Assembly (NCBI GenBank): GCA_033296885.1 | Contig: MU863920.1 | Coordinates: forward strand, 186,001-250,000 | From: Triangularia verruculosa | Lineage: Eukaryota; Ascomycota; Sordariomycetes; Sordariales; Podosporaceae | Direction of reading: 5' to 3' | DNA: 64,000 bases | Part shown: piece after piece, positions 24,427-34,475 of the stretch | Layout: every line of letters begins with the position of its first letter | How positions within the stretch are numbered: position 1 is the first letter of the stretch | Notes under the pieces: model-generated | Told to the model about the DNA's origin: nothing | Database searches by the model: none | What the model saw: only the letters and a program-made list of their open reading frames with translations | Position numbers and translations under genes: made by a program

Positions 24427-24942
24427 ATGGTATCTCTCGCTGTCGCCCTCGGCCTTCGGGCTGCCCCGCTTGCTACTACCATACCGAACTACTCACCCTT
24501 CTTCCTGGGGTTCCACTTCTTTTTCGCCTACGGCATTCTCTCGTCCCGCACGCTCAAACAGTGGTATGGCATCGACCACAACGAATCGCCCCGCTACGAT
24601 CTCGCCAAATACGGGGATGCCGCCGTTGCGTCGGGCAAAATCACAAAGAAGCAGCTCGACATGCTCAAGCGCAACGAGTCGGCCCACGCAAATGCCGTCG
24701 AGAACTACGCTTTTTTTGTCGGCGCCGTGAGCTTGGCCACCATTGCCGGCGTCGACAGGACCTTGATCAACCGCGCCGGTTTGACATACACCATCGCCCG
24801 CGTGGCATACGGCGCTGTCTACATTCTCATCGACCATCCCCAGTGGAGTCAACTCCGGGGAATCACCTGGTGGATCGGCAATCTCAGCTGTTTTTATCTG
24901 TTGTACAAGGCAGGAGGAAGGCTCAATTATTCATCAAACTAG
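24427..24942 (+). CDS. MAPEG-family membrane protein
   Basis: Single exon, 171 aa, with four hydrophobic segments (about 20-37, 95-115, 120-140, 147-165). The block KRNESAHANAVENYAFF with NRAGLTYTIARVAYG is the hallmark of MAPEG proteins, the family of microsomal glutathione transferases and eicosanoid enzymes. These are trimeric ER proteins that bind glutathione or lipid substrates. MAPEG members recur in fungal metabolite clusters, where their role is usually unproven. Here it could conjugate an electrophilic intermediate or protect the producer. Its stop codon is only 11 bp from that of the convergent NRPS. A TATAAA box lies at 24346-24351, about 80 bp upstream of the ATG. Confidence 0.85.
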   Translation: MVSLAVALGLRAAPLATTIPNYSPFFLGFHFFFAYGILSSRTLKQWYGIDHNESPRYDLAKYGDAAVASGKITKKQLDMLKRNESAHANAVENYAFFVGAVSLATIAGVDRTLINRAGLTYTIARVAYGAVYILIDHPQWSQLRGITWWIGNLSCFYLLYKAGGRLNYSSN

Positions 24943-24953
24943 TCGTCATGTAT

Positions 24954-27900
24954 CTATCTGACAAAGAAACCAAACCACCTCTTCAGCTCCCCACCAAACT
25001 CATTCACTTTCTCTGCTGACAGAATCCTCGTGTCATATTCCAGTTCCACTTCCAAACCCCCATCTTCGCCTTCACTGCACTCTACCATCAATGAAAACAG
25101 GACCCCCTTCGGTTTCGTCTTCCTTTCCCTCACGGCTATCTCGGCCCCAAACTGGCCAACCAAGCTGTTCTGCAGCGAATCAGACTGCCAATGGTACAGC
25201 ACCATCGCCTCCACCCTTTCCGGCAGCTGCACCCCCTCCGAAGCCAGCGCATACCGGATCACAGGATAAGGGAGGTGATGCTCCAATACTGAGTTTATCT
25301 CCTGTTCCACGGCGGCAAGGACGCGTAGTGGATCATCGTTCAGGGGGACAACCACGGGCAGCTGGTCCACAAATAGACCAAGCATGTCCGCCGTGGCTGC
25401 GTCGTCGCGGTTCATGTACGGAATACCTAGCGCGATGCTGTCTGGTTTTGGGTTGGCACTGCTGCTGCTGCTGCTGCTCATGATTGACGAAAGGGCGAGG
25501 GCTGTGGCTGTCAATGCCACCCGCTGCGAGTAGTAGCTTTGCTGCTGTCCTCTGGCTGTGCTCAAGAGTCCATCACCTTGGGACGGCGGGGGGATGGTGA
25601 AGGTGTATACACCACCTGCGATCTCGTGCGGGAGAGAACAAGAAGTTGCTGGAGGCTCAAGACGAAGCATGCGTCGGGATGTTGCCAAGTGGTTTTGCCA
25701 GAAACGTTTTCTTCTCTCCGTCCCACCATCCTGCCGCCCATCAAGCTGATAAACAAGAGGCCACTGTGCCCAGTCGACGTATGTGGCTTCTCTCACGGCT
25801 TCGTTGTCAGCACCACGGTTATCGTTCTCCTGTTTCATGCCTTCTAGACTTCGGTAGTGGCGGGCCACCCACTGGAGCATCAAGGACAGCGACGCTTTGT
25901 CTGTCACGATGTGATGCGTCACCATCACCAACTCCGTCCCACCTGGTCTGGTTATCAAGACCACTCTCACCAGTTGGCCTCGCGCCAGATCAAATGGCCC
26001 GTCCACAAATCGCTGTAAATCCCCTGAATCTATCTCCTCATGAGACAGCACCCTTGGCTCCAGTATCTGGCTGCTGATGACCCGGGCCGGCACCTCTAGT
26101 GGTGAAGTTACATACCGTGCTCGGAGGATCGGGTTCTCTTGCAGCAGGGCAGCGAACGCTTCTGACAGTCTCGCAACGTCCAGTTCGCCTTCCAAGACGA
26201 GGTGAACGCTCGTGTTGAAAGCGGATTTGACATCTGAAGAAATGTGGGCATTGTACATGTCTGTTTCGAGGTGCGAGAGCGGCAGCGCCGTGCGTGAGTA
26301 GTTCGCCGGTGTTGCCCGCCAGGTCTTGGACCAATATGACGAGAAAGAAGCCTCTGCTGCTGCTGTGCCAGAGGTCCCATTTGTTACCGAAAGGGTGTGT
26401 TCGTCAATAGCACGCGCCAGATTTTCGAGGATGGTCTCGCGGATGAGCATCGACACAGGAACGTGGTGCCCTAACATGGAAGCCAGTTGCCGCGCTGCGC
26501 GGATGGCCAAGATCGAATTACCGCCCAGGGCAAGGAAGTCGTCTTCTTTGTTTAATCGAGCTTTCCTGTCGAGACCGAGCAGAGTCTTCCACGTTGACGC
26601 CACGAACCCTTCCGTATCCGTCAGCGCTGAATCAAACCTGGCGGTGGCAACACCACCACCGCCCGCTTGAGAGGAGTTGGCGAGCAATGCCAGGGCCTTC
26701 CGGTCTATCTTGAAGTTCGCCGATTTGGGCATCTCAGATAAGGCGACGATGCGAGATGGGCGGGCATAGCTTGGAAGGATGCCGGCAACCTTGCCACGCA
26801 GTGCGGTTGTGTCAACAATCTCCGGTGTCACATACCCCACCACGCTCCCAGAAACAACAGCAACCGCAGTGCTTTTCACACCGAGACTCTTTCCGGCCTG
26901 AATGAGGGCACGTTCAATCTCCTCGAGCTCGATCCGGAACCCGCGCACCTTGATCTGATTGTCCCGCCGGCCAACATAGCATAGCTTTCCCCTGTCCTTA
27001 TCATGGCCATCCCAGTAGCCCAAATCCCCTGTCCGATACATCCGGATGGGCTCCGTACCATGCACCGAGCCAAAGGGGTTCTCCATATAGTTCCTGTTCG
27101 CCTGACCAACGACATCTGGGTTCCAATAACCGCGCGTGAGTTGCTCCCCTGAAAGATAGATCTCACCCACAACCCCGGCTGGCACAGGAAACATGTGATG
27201 GTCAAGAACATAGGCACTGAGGCTTGGCAAGGGAACTCCAATGTTGACCTGCTCCCCCGGTGCCAGGGATGCTGTGGTGGAAATGGGGGCGCACTCGCTG
27301 GGTCCGTAAAAGTTGAACAGGCGAACCCGGTGAGACCAGGAATCGGCCAATGTTTGGGGCACGGGCTCACCTGCCAAGGCGATCGTGTCCAGGTTGGGAT
27401 ACTCGTCGGGAAGACAAGCAGATAAAAGTGAGGGTGTGGCCATGGTTGCGTTGACGCGCTGGAGGTGTGCGAAGGGATTGGATGGGTCTTTGAGAACAAG
27501 AGTGGCGCCGTAACAGAGGGAGCCGAAGAGCTCGACGAGGACAACATCGAAGCCCAGGCCGTACAACTGGGCGATGCGACGGTTAGGCGATGCAAAGAGG
27601 CGGACGTGGGGGTTGGCGATGACATTGAGGATGCTTCTATTGTGCAATGGGACGCCTGTGATGGATGAAAGAATGTTAGCGGTGGTCGATGTTGTCATGG
27701 TTGACAAAGATATGGGAAATAGGCACATACCCTTTGGAATGCCAGTACTGCCCGAGGTAAAAACAAGGTACACCACGTCGTAGGGCTGGGCCACTGTTCT
27801 CAAAGCCTCAGAGGATACACCTCTGGCAGGTTGTTGAAGGAACTCGTCCACAACAAGTACATTCCTGTTGGACCCTGGTAATGACTCGGCGCAGACTTGG

Positions 27901-30900
27901 TTGGCTGCCAGAAAAACGGATGCACCACTCTGCTCGATGATGGTTTGGATACGAGCAGATGGAAGGCTGGCGTCGATAGCACAGCACACATACCCAGCTT
28001 TGAAGGCAGCTAATATCGCAACAACCCAATGCACTGATCCGTCAGTGATCACGCCAACCACCATATCTTGCGGCCTCTTGCCAGCAGGAAGCCACTGTCT
28101 CAACCACCGCGCCACCATGTTAGAAGCTTCATCAAGTTGACGGTAAGACATTCCGCCGTGACGAGCAGACTCGACAGCGCAGAGATCAGGCCACTGAGCG
28201 GCGGCAGCTTCGAAAGCGTCCTTGACTGTCAAGCTGCTGGGCACATCATGCCCACCATGTACAGCAGGGCCAAGGAGAAGCCCATCCTCGCCCTCACCCA
28301 AAACCTTCCCTCGTACATCACGCAGGTATTTGTTTTCTGGATTCAGCAACTCCCTCAGGGCATTTCGAACGTGAGAAAGCAACTGCCGAATCCCCCAAGC
28401 AGCGTACTTCATCCCATCGAAAAGCGCCCGGACCTGTAGCCCACCTTGGTCAGAAGCATCGTCCTCATCCCGTTCAATCAGCAGGGAGAGTCCAAACTCC
28501 ATCAAATCCTGTCGTTGTACTCGCCACGAGCTTGGATGGGAGGGGAGATCATATTCAGTGACGACAATGCTTTGCAATGCTGCGTGGATGCTCTCGCCCG
28601 ACATGGACGTCATGACCTCGGCTGCGGACCACTGGTACTCCACCGCTTGGAGGACCTGGCTGTTGACATGAGAGACGGCGGCAGCGATGGTGCTGCCTGT
28701 ACCATCATAAAGAGAGACAGGAAAGGGAACCGTGTTGAGCAGCGGCCCAACAACACGCTCAACACCAGATAACGACATGAGGTTGCGGCCGGAGAAGACC
28801 GCGCCAAACGCTACCCTGTCGGAACTGGTGTAGTTGGACAAGACCAGTGCCCAAGCTGTGTAAACGAGACTGGAGGGTGTCACCCGCAAGCGCCGGGCTC
28901 CGTCCTCTAGTTCTGATATCGTCAGCCCCAGCGCTGTCTTGGAGCTCTGAGACCAGTCGCCTTGCTGGGGTGCTGTGTCCAGGTCGCTGGGGGAAGGCTT
29001 CGGGAGGTGAAGAATGGGAAGAGAATCCTCCTTTTCCTCGAGGAGGTCTGTCCAAAAAGATACACCAGGCTGATTGGCTTCTTGATCTTTCTGGGCTAGA
29101 GCTGCAACAGAAAAGGGTACATTGACTGGAGGCAAAATGGTGTTTCCCTCTAGGATGACGCGCACTTCTTCTAGCACGATGGCGAGTGACCAGCCGTCGG
29201 CCTGGGCGTGATGTGCCGAAGCCAGCAGTGTTGATCCCACTCTTGGTACTGTAACAAGTCGGAAAATGTTGACCGGGGTGAACTTGTCATTGTCTTCCTC
29301 CTGCAAATGTGCTGACAGCATCGACAGCCGTATTTCGTCTGAACGCGTTGCAATAAGGGCATCGAAGCCTTCTGGAGTGGTTGTCTGATGGTCCCAATCC
29401 AGAGGCCCCAACTCAGGACGTATCTCTTGCTGTTCCTGCCCCAGCGAGAAGGTCGTACGGAATATGCTGTGCCGTTGGAAGACCGCCTGCCACGCTTGTT
29501 TGAGGTGCGCTGGATCGGGGTTCTCGTCTGAGTGCGGCATGTCGATGCGCATGAGCAGATAATTTGCACCCGGCGTCTTAAGAGTAGCCTGGATCATCTT
29601 GACCTGAAGGGGAGTCATCGGGGCCGTCGTGGGCTCGCTGCCATCAGGAATGCCGCGGTCTTCCCCGGCGTGCTGATCTGTCTCTTGAAGCGCATCATGC
29701 ACGTCCCTGAGAGTGGGAAGCTCGAGAAGTGCCTTGATACCCAGGACCAACCCTCGTTTTCGGAGATAGGACAGTACTTTCAGCGCAGCCAGGGAGTTCC
29801 CACCCAGCTCCCAGAACGACCGGTTCTCAGCACTGTCTATTTCAGCACGAGGTAACGACGTTGCCGCCACGATAGCGTCTTTCAAGATGTCCATTTTACA
29901 CTTTCCCTTATCATCTGCGTCACCACCATTATCCAACATCTCAGCATCAAGAAGCTGCTGCAAGGCACGGTTATCCGCCTTTCCATTCGCCGTCAGGGGA
30001 AGAGCCGGTAGGGAACGGATCTGGTCAGGGACCAAAAACGCATCATGTCGTGCTACCAGGCTTTGCCGGAGTGCCAGAGCATCGATGCTATCAGGTGTGA
30101 TGAAAGCCACCAGCTGATTCCGGTGCATAAAAGCTGTTGCGGTTGCGGCGCCGGAAGCGAGTAGCATGGGAATCACCTCCGACTCTAGGTTGACCAAGAA
30201 TCCCCGGTTCTTGACCAAGCTATCGGCGCGACCGCCAAAGATGAGGCCGTGTTCAGTCCGCCGCGCAAAGTCGCCTGTGCGGTACATCCTCTCGCCTTGT
30301 CTGGTGACAAACGACTTGGCTGTCTTTGTCTCGTCCTGGAAGTACCCCAGCGCCAAGCCAGGGCCGGTAATGCAGATCTCTCCTTGGTCTGTCTCCCGGT
30401 CTTGGTCATCAAGTAGCAGCACTTTGCTGTTGGGCATGGGAACTCCAAGGGTTATGGGCTTTCCCGGGAAGACGCGGCCCATGAGGGAGCAGACTGTTGT
30501 TTCGGTGGGCCCGTAGGCGTTGTAGATGTTGCGGCCTGGGGCAGACCACTTTTCGATTAACCACGGGGGCGGCGCCTCCCCGCCGAGAACGATGGTTCGC
30601 AACACTGGGCATGTTTCTGGGTCTTGGATGGCGGCAAGGATGGAAGGGGTTGCTGTTAGGATGGTGACGCGGGGTATACAACGGAAGAAGTCTGGGGTGC
30701 TTGGGATGAGAATCTGGGCGCCGCTGCACAGTGTTGAGAACACGAGGCCGGTGCAGGCGTCGAATCCAGGGGAGAAGATGAGCAGTGTGGTGTCGTTGGG
30801 GGTCGCGTTGGTGTTGAAGGGGGCCTCTTCGGTGCCTTGCTGCACGTAATTGAGCAGGGCACGATGGGGTATCATGACGCCCTTGGGGGCTGAGGTGGTG

Positions 30901-31430
30901 CCAGATGTGAAGATGATGTAGGCGAGGTCCTCCCCTTGAGCACGCGGAAGGTCAATCTCCCTTGTTGAGCCCCATTCATTAGACTCTATCATGTCGAACG
31001 CCGCCTTCACTTCGATCGAGGATATGACCTTGCAGCCTGTTTTTGTTGCCGGCAGTGAGACTGATGGGCTCAGGTCCACCACAACACGGGCAGAAACCCG
31101 CTGCAGTGTGGACTCGATGCGGTCTTCACCCCATGCCTCAATGTCAATCGGCACATAGCACGCCCCTGCTTTCAAGATACCCAGGAATACTGCTATCATT
31201 TCAGGGCTTCGGTTGGCGAGAACCGGGACCAGGTCCCCAAGTTGGATTCCATTTTGTTGAAGGAGCCATGCTATGCGAGTAGACGCGATGTCCAGATCGC
31301 GATATGATACGCATCTGCCATTCTCCTCTAGCACCGCAGTATGGTTTGGCTGTTTTGCCGTCCAGTTGCGGATCAAGTCACAGACAGACATCACGCCGTC
31401 GTCCTGGGTTTCGAAGAGGAAGTCACCCAT
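24954..31430 (-). CDS. Two-module nonribosomal peptide synthetase A-T-C-A-T-C
   Basis: The frame is open for 2158 codons, but 27656-27730 is a 75-nt intron (GTATGT...CTAAC...CACAG). Removing it restores the A3 core TSGSTGIPKGVPL and leaves 2133 aa. Order: A1 about 15-490 (TSGTTSAPKG, AYGPTETT, YRTGD); T1 near 543 (LGGNSLA); C1 about 600-1040 with HHAQADG near 740; A2 about 1065-1560 (FYGPSECA, YRTGDLG); T2 near 1610 (LGGNSIL); terminal C2 about 1690-2130 with HHIVTDK, whose last Gly is replaced. Both A domains keep the Asp that binds the amino group (FDACTG, FDVVLV), so both should take alpha-amino acids. The layout matches fungal dipeptide/diketopiperazine synthetases such as FtmA. There is no epimerase, methyltransferase or thioesterase. 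A poly-Ser tract lies in C2. Confidence 0.95.
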   Translation of the reverse strand: MGDFLFETQDDGVMSVCDLIRNWTAKQPNHTAVLEENGRCVSYRDLDIASTRIAWLLQQNGIQLGDLVPVLANRSPEMIAVFLGILKAGACYVPIDIEAWGEDRIESTLQRVSARVVVDLSPSVSLPATKTGCKVISSIEVKAAFDMIESNEWGSTREIDLPRAQGEDLAYIIFTSGTTSAPKGVMIPHRALLNYVQQGTEEAPFNTNATPNDTTLLIFSPGFDACTGLVFSTLCSGAQILIPSTPDFFRCIPRVTILTATPSILAAIQDPETCPVLRTIVLGGEAPPPWLIEKWSAPGRNIYNAYGPTETTVCSLMGRVFPGKPITLGVPMPNSKVLLLDDQDRETDQGEICITGPGLALGYFQDETKTAKSFVTRQGERMYRTGDFARRTEHGLIFGGRADSLVKNRGFLVNLESEVIPMLLASGAATATAFMHRNQLVAFITPDSIDALALRQSLVARHDAFLVPDQIRSLPALPLTANGKADNRALQQLLDAEMLDNGGDADDKGKCKMDILKDAIVAATSLPRAEIDSAENRSFWELGGNSLAALKVLSYLRKRGLVLGIKALLELPTLRDVHDALQETDQHAGEDRGIPDGSEPTTAPMTPLQVKMIQATLKTPGANYLLMRIDMPHSDENPDPAHLKQAWQAVFQRHSIFRTTFSLGQEQQEIRPELGPLDWDHQTTTPEGFDALIATRSDEIRLSMLSAHLQEEDNDKFTPVNIFRLVTVPRVGSTLLASAHHAQADGWSLAIVLEEVRVILEGNTILPPVNVPFSVAALAQKDQEANQPGVSFWTDLLEEKEDSLPILHLPKPSPSDLDTAPQQGDWSQSSKTALGLTISELEDGARRLRVTPSSLVYTAWALVLSNYTSSDRVAFGAVFSGRNLMSLSGVERVVGPLLNTVPFPVSLYDGTGSTIAAAVSHVNSQVLQAVEYQWSAAEVMTSMSGESIHAALQSIVVTEYDLPSHPSSWRVQRQDLMEFGLSLLIERDEDDASDQGGLQVRALFDGMKYAAWGIRQLLSHVRNALRELLNPENKYLRDVRGKVLGEGEDGLLLGPAVHGGHDVPSSLTVKDAFEAAAAQWPDLCAVESARHGGMSYRQLDEASNMVARWLRQWLPAGKRPQDMVVGVITDGSVHWVVAILAAFKAGYVCCAIDASLPSARIQTIIEQSGASVFLAANQVCAESLPGSNRNVLVVDEFLQQPARGVSSEALRTVAQPYDVVYLVFTSGSTGIPKGMCLFPISLSTMTTSTTANILSSITGVPLHNRSILNVIANPHVRLFASPNRRIAQLYGLGFDVVLVELFGSLCYGATLVLKDPSNPFAHLQRVNATMATPSLLSACLPDEYPNLDTIALAGEPVPQTLADSWSHRVRLFNFYGPSECAPISTTASLAPGEQVNIGVPLPSLSAYVLDHHMFPVPAGVVGEIYLSGEQLTRGYWNPDVVGQANRNYMENPFGSVHGTEPIRMYRTGDLGYWDGHDKDRGKLCYVGRRDNQIKVRGFRIELEEIERALIQAGKSLGVKSTAVAVVSGSVVGYVTPEIVDTTALRGKVAGILPSYARPSRIVALSEMPKSANFKIDRKALALLANSSQAGGGGVATARFDSALTDTEGFVASTWKTLLGLDRKARLNKEDDFLALGGNSILAIRAARQLASMLGHHVPVSMLIRETILENLARAIDEHTLSVTNGTSGTAAAEASFSSYWSKTWRATPANYSRTALPLSHLETDMYNAHISSDVKSAFNTSVHLVLEGELDVARLSEAFAALLQENPILRARYVTSPLEVPARVISSQILEPRVLSHEEIDSGDLQRFVDGPFDLARGQLVRVVLITRPGGTELVMVTHHIVTDKASLSLMLQWVARHYRSLEGMKQENDNRGADNEAVREATYVDWAQWPLVYQLDGRQDGGTERRKRFWQNHLATSRRMLRLEPPATSCSLPHEIAGGVYTFTIPPPSQGDGLLSTARGQQQSYYSQRVALTATALALSSIMSSSSSSSANPKPDSIALGIPYMNRDDAATADMLGLFVDQLPVVVPLNDDPLRVLAAVEQEINSVLEHHLPYPVIRYALASEGVQLPERVEAMVLYHWQSDSLQNSLVGQFGAEIAVRERKTKPKGVLFSLMVECSEGEDGGLEVELEYDTRILSAEKVNEFGGELKRWFGFFVR

Positions 31431-31982
31431 GGTTCTGTGATAATTTTGACGGAGTGGCGAGGTTTCGGCAGGGGTAGGGACTGGTTGACGAGAAAGAGGG
31501 CAAAGGCAAGCAAAGACATTCTCAATTGCAAGTGGTGCACAAGGCTTGGTAGCAAATACTCGAACACTGACCTAATACTGATACATCCATTTCCAAGTTA
31601 CATCGAGTATTTGTCCGAGGCACCAGGCTCCAATGGCAGCTGTCATCCTGGCGTTGAATTGTTCCCATTGGACAATTTCCATCTTGGGTTGGTTTTCTGA
31701 CAACCCTCGTCGATGATTTGCTGGCGAGTATGTCGGCGACTATCTCGGTGCATATCTCACCACATGGATTTTTTGGTGCCACCACACCACAGCCCGACGC
31801 TGACAGCGCGCCACTTTCATGCACCATGAGCTTGTTCCAGGCCCCCAGCACGAGAATCCCGCGCCATGTCGGAAATTTCAACATCTCTACTCTCTTTTGT
31901 CCCGCTTTCGTTTCTCCTCTGTTGTGAGAAGCAGAAGCGACTCAAGGCCTCCTCAGCCAAGAGTAATTGAACCAGTTTCAAC
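31431..31982. promoter_or_regulatory. Bidirectional promoter between NRPS and MFS transporter
   Basis: About 550 bp between divergent start codons. A reversed CCAAT box (ATTGG at 31667-31671) is framed by a 6-bp inverted repeat, AATTGT at 31657-31662 and ACAATT at 31672-31677. No convincing ORF. Joint control of synthetase and exporter from here is likely but inferred. Confidence 0.5.
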
Positions 31983-33771
31983 ATGGCCGATCAGCTCAAG
32001 ACGGAATCCGTCCAGGATGCCGCCATCGTCAACTCATCGGCATCGTCGACATCCCCAGCACCAGATCACAGCAATGAGGTCGACACACGAGCACTGGAAT
32101 GGAAGCCATCGATGGCTACTCGCCTCGCGTTCTCGTCACTCTGTGTGTTGGCGCTGATGGCCGCCCTTGATGGCACTTCCATTGGTGTTGCCCTACCAGT
32201 ATGGCCCCTACCTCACCCTGATCACACACATTGAGTTACTAACAAACAACTACCAAACCCAGGCCATCGCCAACGCCCTCAAGGGAAGCGCCATCGAAAC
32301 ATTCTGGAGCGGAACCTCATTCCTCCTCTCATCCACAGTCCTCCAACCTACCTTCGTCTCCCTCTCCGACATTTTCGGCCGCCGCAATGTCCTCCTCTTC
32401 TCAATCGCCTTTTTCTTCGCTGGCGCCTTGATCTGCTGCCTAGCCCAAAACTTCACCACCATGCTCGTCGGGCGCTCCGTCCAAGGCAGCGGTGCCGGCG
32501 GCGTCTTTGCGCTCACCGAAGTCGTCATCGCCGACCTGGTCCCCCTCCGCCACCGCGGGGAGTACTACGGCGGGATGAACGCCATGTGGGCCATCGGCTC
32601 CGTCCTGGGTCCCATTGTTGGGGGTGGCTTTGCCGGCAATCAAAACGCCGGGTGGCGGTGGATTTTCTACATCAACTTCCCTTTTATTGTCGTTGGGACT
32701 GTGCTGGTGCTGTTTTACATGCGGTTGCGGTTCAAAGCCGAGGGGCTTGCGCAGCAGCTTCGGGCGGTGGATTGGGTTGGGAGTGTTCTTTTCATTGGGA
32801 GCACGACGGCTTTTTTGCTGGGGCTTACCTGGGGGGGTGTTATTTATCCGTGGGGCTCGTACCAGACGTTGGTTCCCTTGCTCTTGGGCGCCGCTGGGTG
32901 CGTAGGGTTTGCGGTTTATGAGGCGTACGTTGCGAAGCAGCCTCTGATTCCCCTGGTGCTCTTCCGCGGGCGGACGACGGTGGTGTGCTTTTTTGGTACG
33001 GTCATCACCGGGCTGGTGTTGTGGTGTATTTTGTACTACTTGCCGCTGTACTTCCAGGCGGTTAAGGGGTACAGCCCCGTCATCTCTGGCGTGGCGTTGT
33101 TTCCCCAGACCTTCACCGTTGCCCCGGCTGGTGCGCTTGCTGGGGGGCTCATCACCAAGTTTGGAAAGTACCGGTGGTCCATCTGGCTCGGCTGGGGGTT
33201 GGGCACGGTTGGTTTGGGGCTGTTTTGCGTTCTTGACGTCAACACGAGTATTCCGGGGTGGATCTTTCTGAATCTTGTTTCCGGGCTGGGTCTGGGTTTT
33301 CTGTTTCCCGCCATCGCTACCGCCATCCAGGCCTCGGTTGCCAGTGAGCATGTCACCATCGCCATTGCCATGTTTAGCTTCTTCCGGTCTGCTGGTCAAG
33401 CACTGGGCGTGGCTGTTGGAGGTGTTATCTTCCAGAACAGGATGTACGCCAACCTATTGACCTACGAGAACCTGGCCGGTCGTGCAGCACTGTTGAGTGC
33501 GGACGCGGTTGGTTTGGTGGAGGTCATTCACACGATGCCGGATGGCGCTGAAAAGGATAATCTGAGGCAGGCGTATGCTGATAGCTTGCGGATCGTGTGG
33601 GCCGTGTGCTGCGCGCTGGCCGGGGTGGCTTTTATTGTTAGTCTTTGGACCAAGCACCACGACTTGAATCAAGCACTCGACACGAAACAGGGGATTGTCG
33701 AGGGAAAGAAGGGCGGCGTTGGTGGAAGTGGTGGTGATGCGGTATCGGATCCTGTGGAAAAGTCAGCTTGA
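31983..33771 (+). CDS. Major facilitator (DHA2-type, 14 TM) efflux transporter
   Basis: Exons 31983-32198 and 32263-33771 encode about 574 aa. The intron (GTATGG...ACTAAC...CCCAG) joins GVALP to AIANAL, restoring the DHA2 motif LDGTSIGVALPAIANAL in TM1. Motif A is SLSDIFGRRNVLL, motif C region GSVLGPIVGGGFAGN. Hydrophobicity gives about 14 segments, with a hydrophilic N-terminus (60 aa) and a Gly-rich C-terminus. These proton-coupled antiporters sit in the plasma or vesicle membrane and export toxic metabolites. Divergent from the NRPS, it is the likely exporter of the cluster product and a self-protection gene. Confidence 0.93.
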
Positions 33772-34475
33772 GAGTGACCCCTTGAAAGCTTCTGAGTGCC
33801 AGGCATGTGGAAATAGAATATTGTGTGTTGTTGCTGTCGATTGGGATTATTGGTTACAGAGGAACAGCATAAAGATTGGTTGAAGATGAGGGCACCTGTT
33901 TGAAACAAAGAATGCCTCTTGTAATATGTTCACTTCTTTTAATCGAGTTGGCTCGTCCTGTTTAAAGCGGAGGGCTTCATTCTACTGCCTACTTTGACTA
34001 TGTGCTTGCGGTTGATCCCTATTGAGGTCAGCATAATGCTACTGAACGTGAAGTTCATCTTCGGACAGGATCCTTCGTCTAGGTAAAAAGCTGCAAGACA
34101 CGCACTGGCACTGATGCTCGCTGCCCTTTGGTACATAGAGAATAAACTGAAAGCGGCTGTCCAACCAGAGGGTGGACATTTTCCGTGCCCCTCAAGAAGT
34201 TACCTCGGTTCTATTCTCCTTGTCGGGGAAGGCTTTGGACCTTGTCGGCCTGTATGTGTGATTCGGTGGGTTTATATCGGCGGGTTTCCTACACCACACG
34301 ACCCTTGTGCTGGGCGAATACTGTTGAATAGGTAGGCACCCTAAACCCTCCGAATAGATCGAGCCCGAGAGTATCCTATCAAGTCGAGACTTGATAGGTA
34401 GCCAGCAATCAACTTCAAGTTCCGCAGAGCTGTAGCAGGCACAACTAGAGCAAAGTACCTAAACTGTTAGACACC
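33772..34475. promoter_or_regulatory. Spacer and promoter upstream of the halogenase
   Basis: About 0.7 kb without a supportable ORF. It contains the MFS 3' UTR, a long AT-richer middle part, and near its end a perfect inverted repeat at 34375-34398 listed separately. TAGGTA-type motifs occur near 34330 and 34396. Confidence 0.5.
34375..34398. repeat. Perfect 11-bp inverted repeat upstream of the halogenase
   Basis: CCTATCAAGTC, a 2-bp GA spacer, then GACTTGATAGG: both arms are exact reverse complements. It ends 77 bp before the halogenase ATG. The symmetry fits a dimeric regulator site or, if transcribed, a short hairpin in the leader. I did not see a second copy in the window. Confidence 0.75.

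Noticed and set aside
32440..33399. 319-aa ORF on the minus strand inside the MFS gene
   Set aside because: Antisense shadow of the transporter; hydrophilic, Pro/Arg/Gly-rich translation typical of the reverse of membrane-protein codons.
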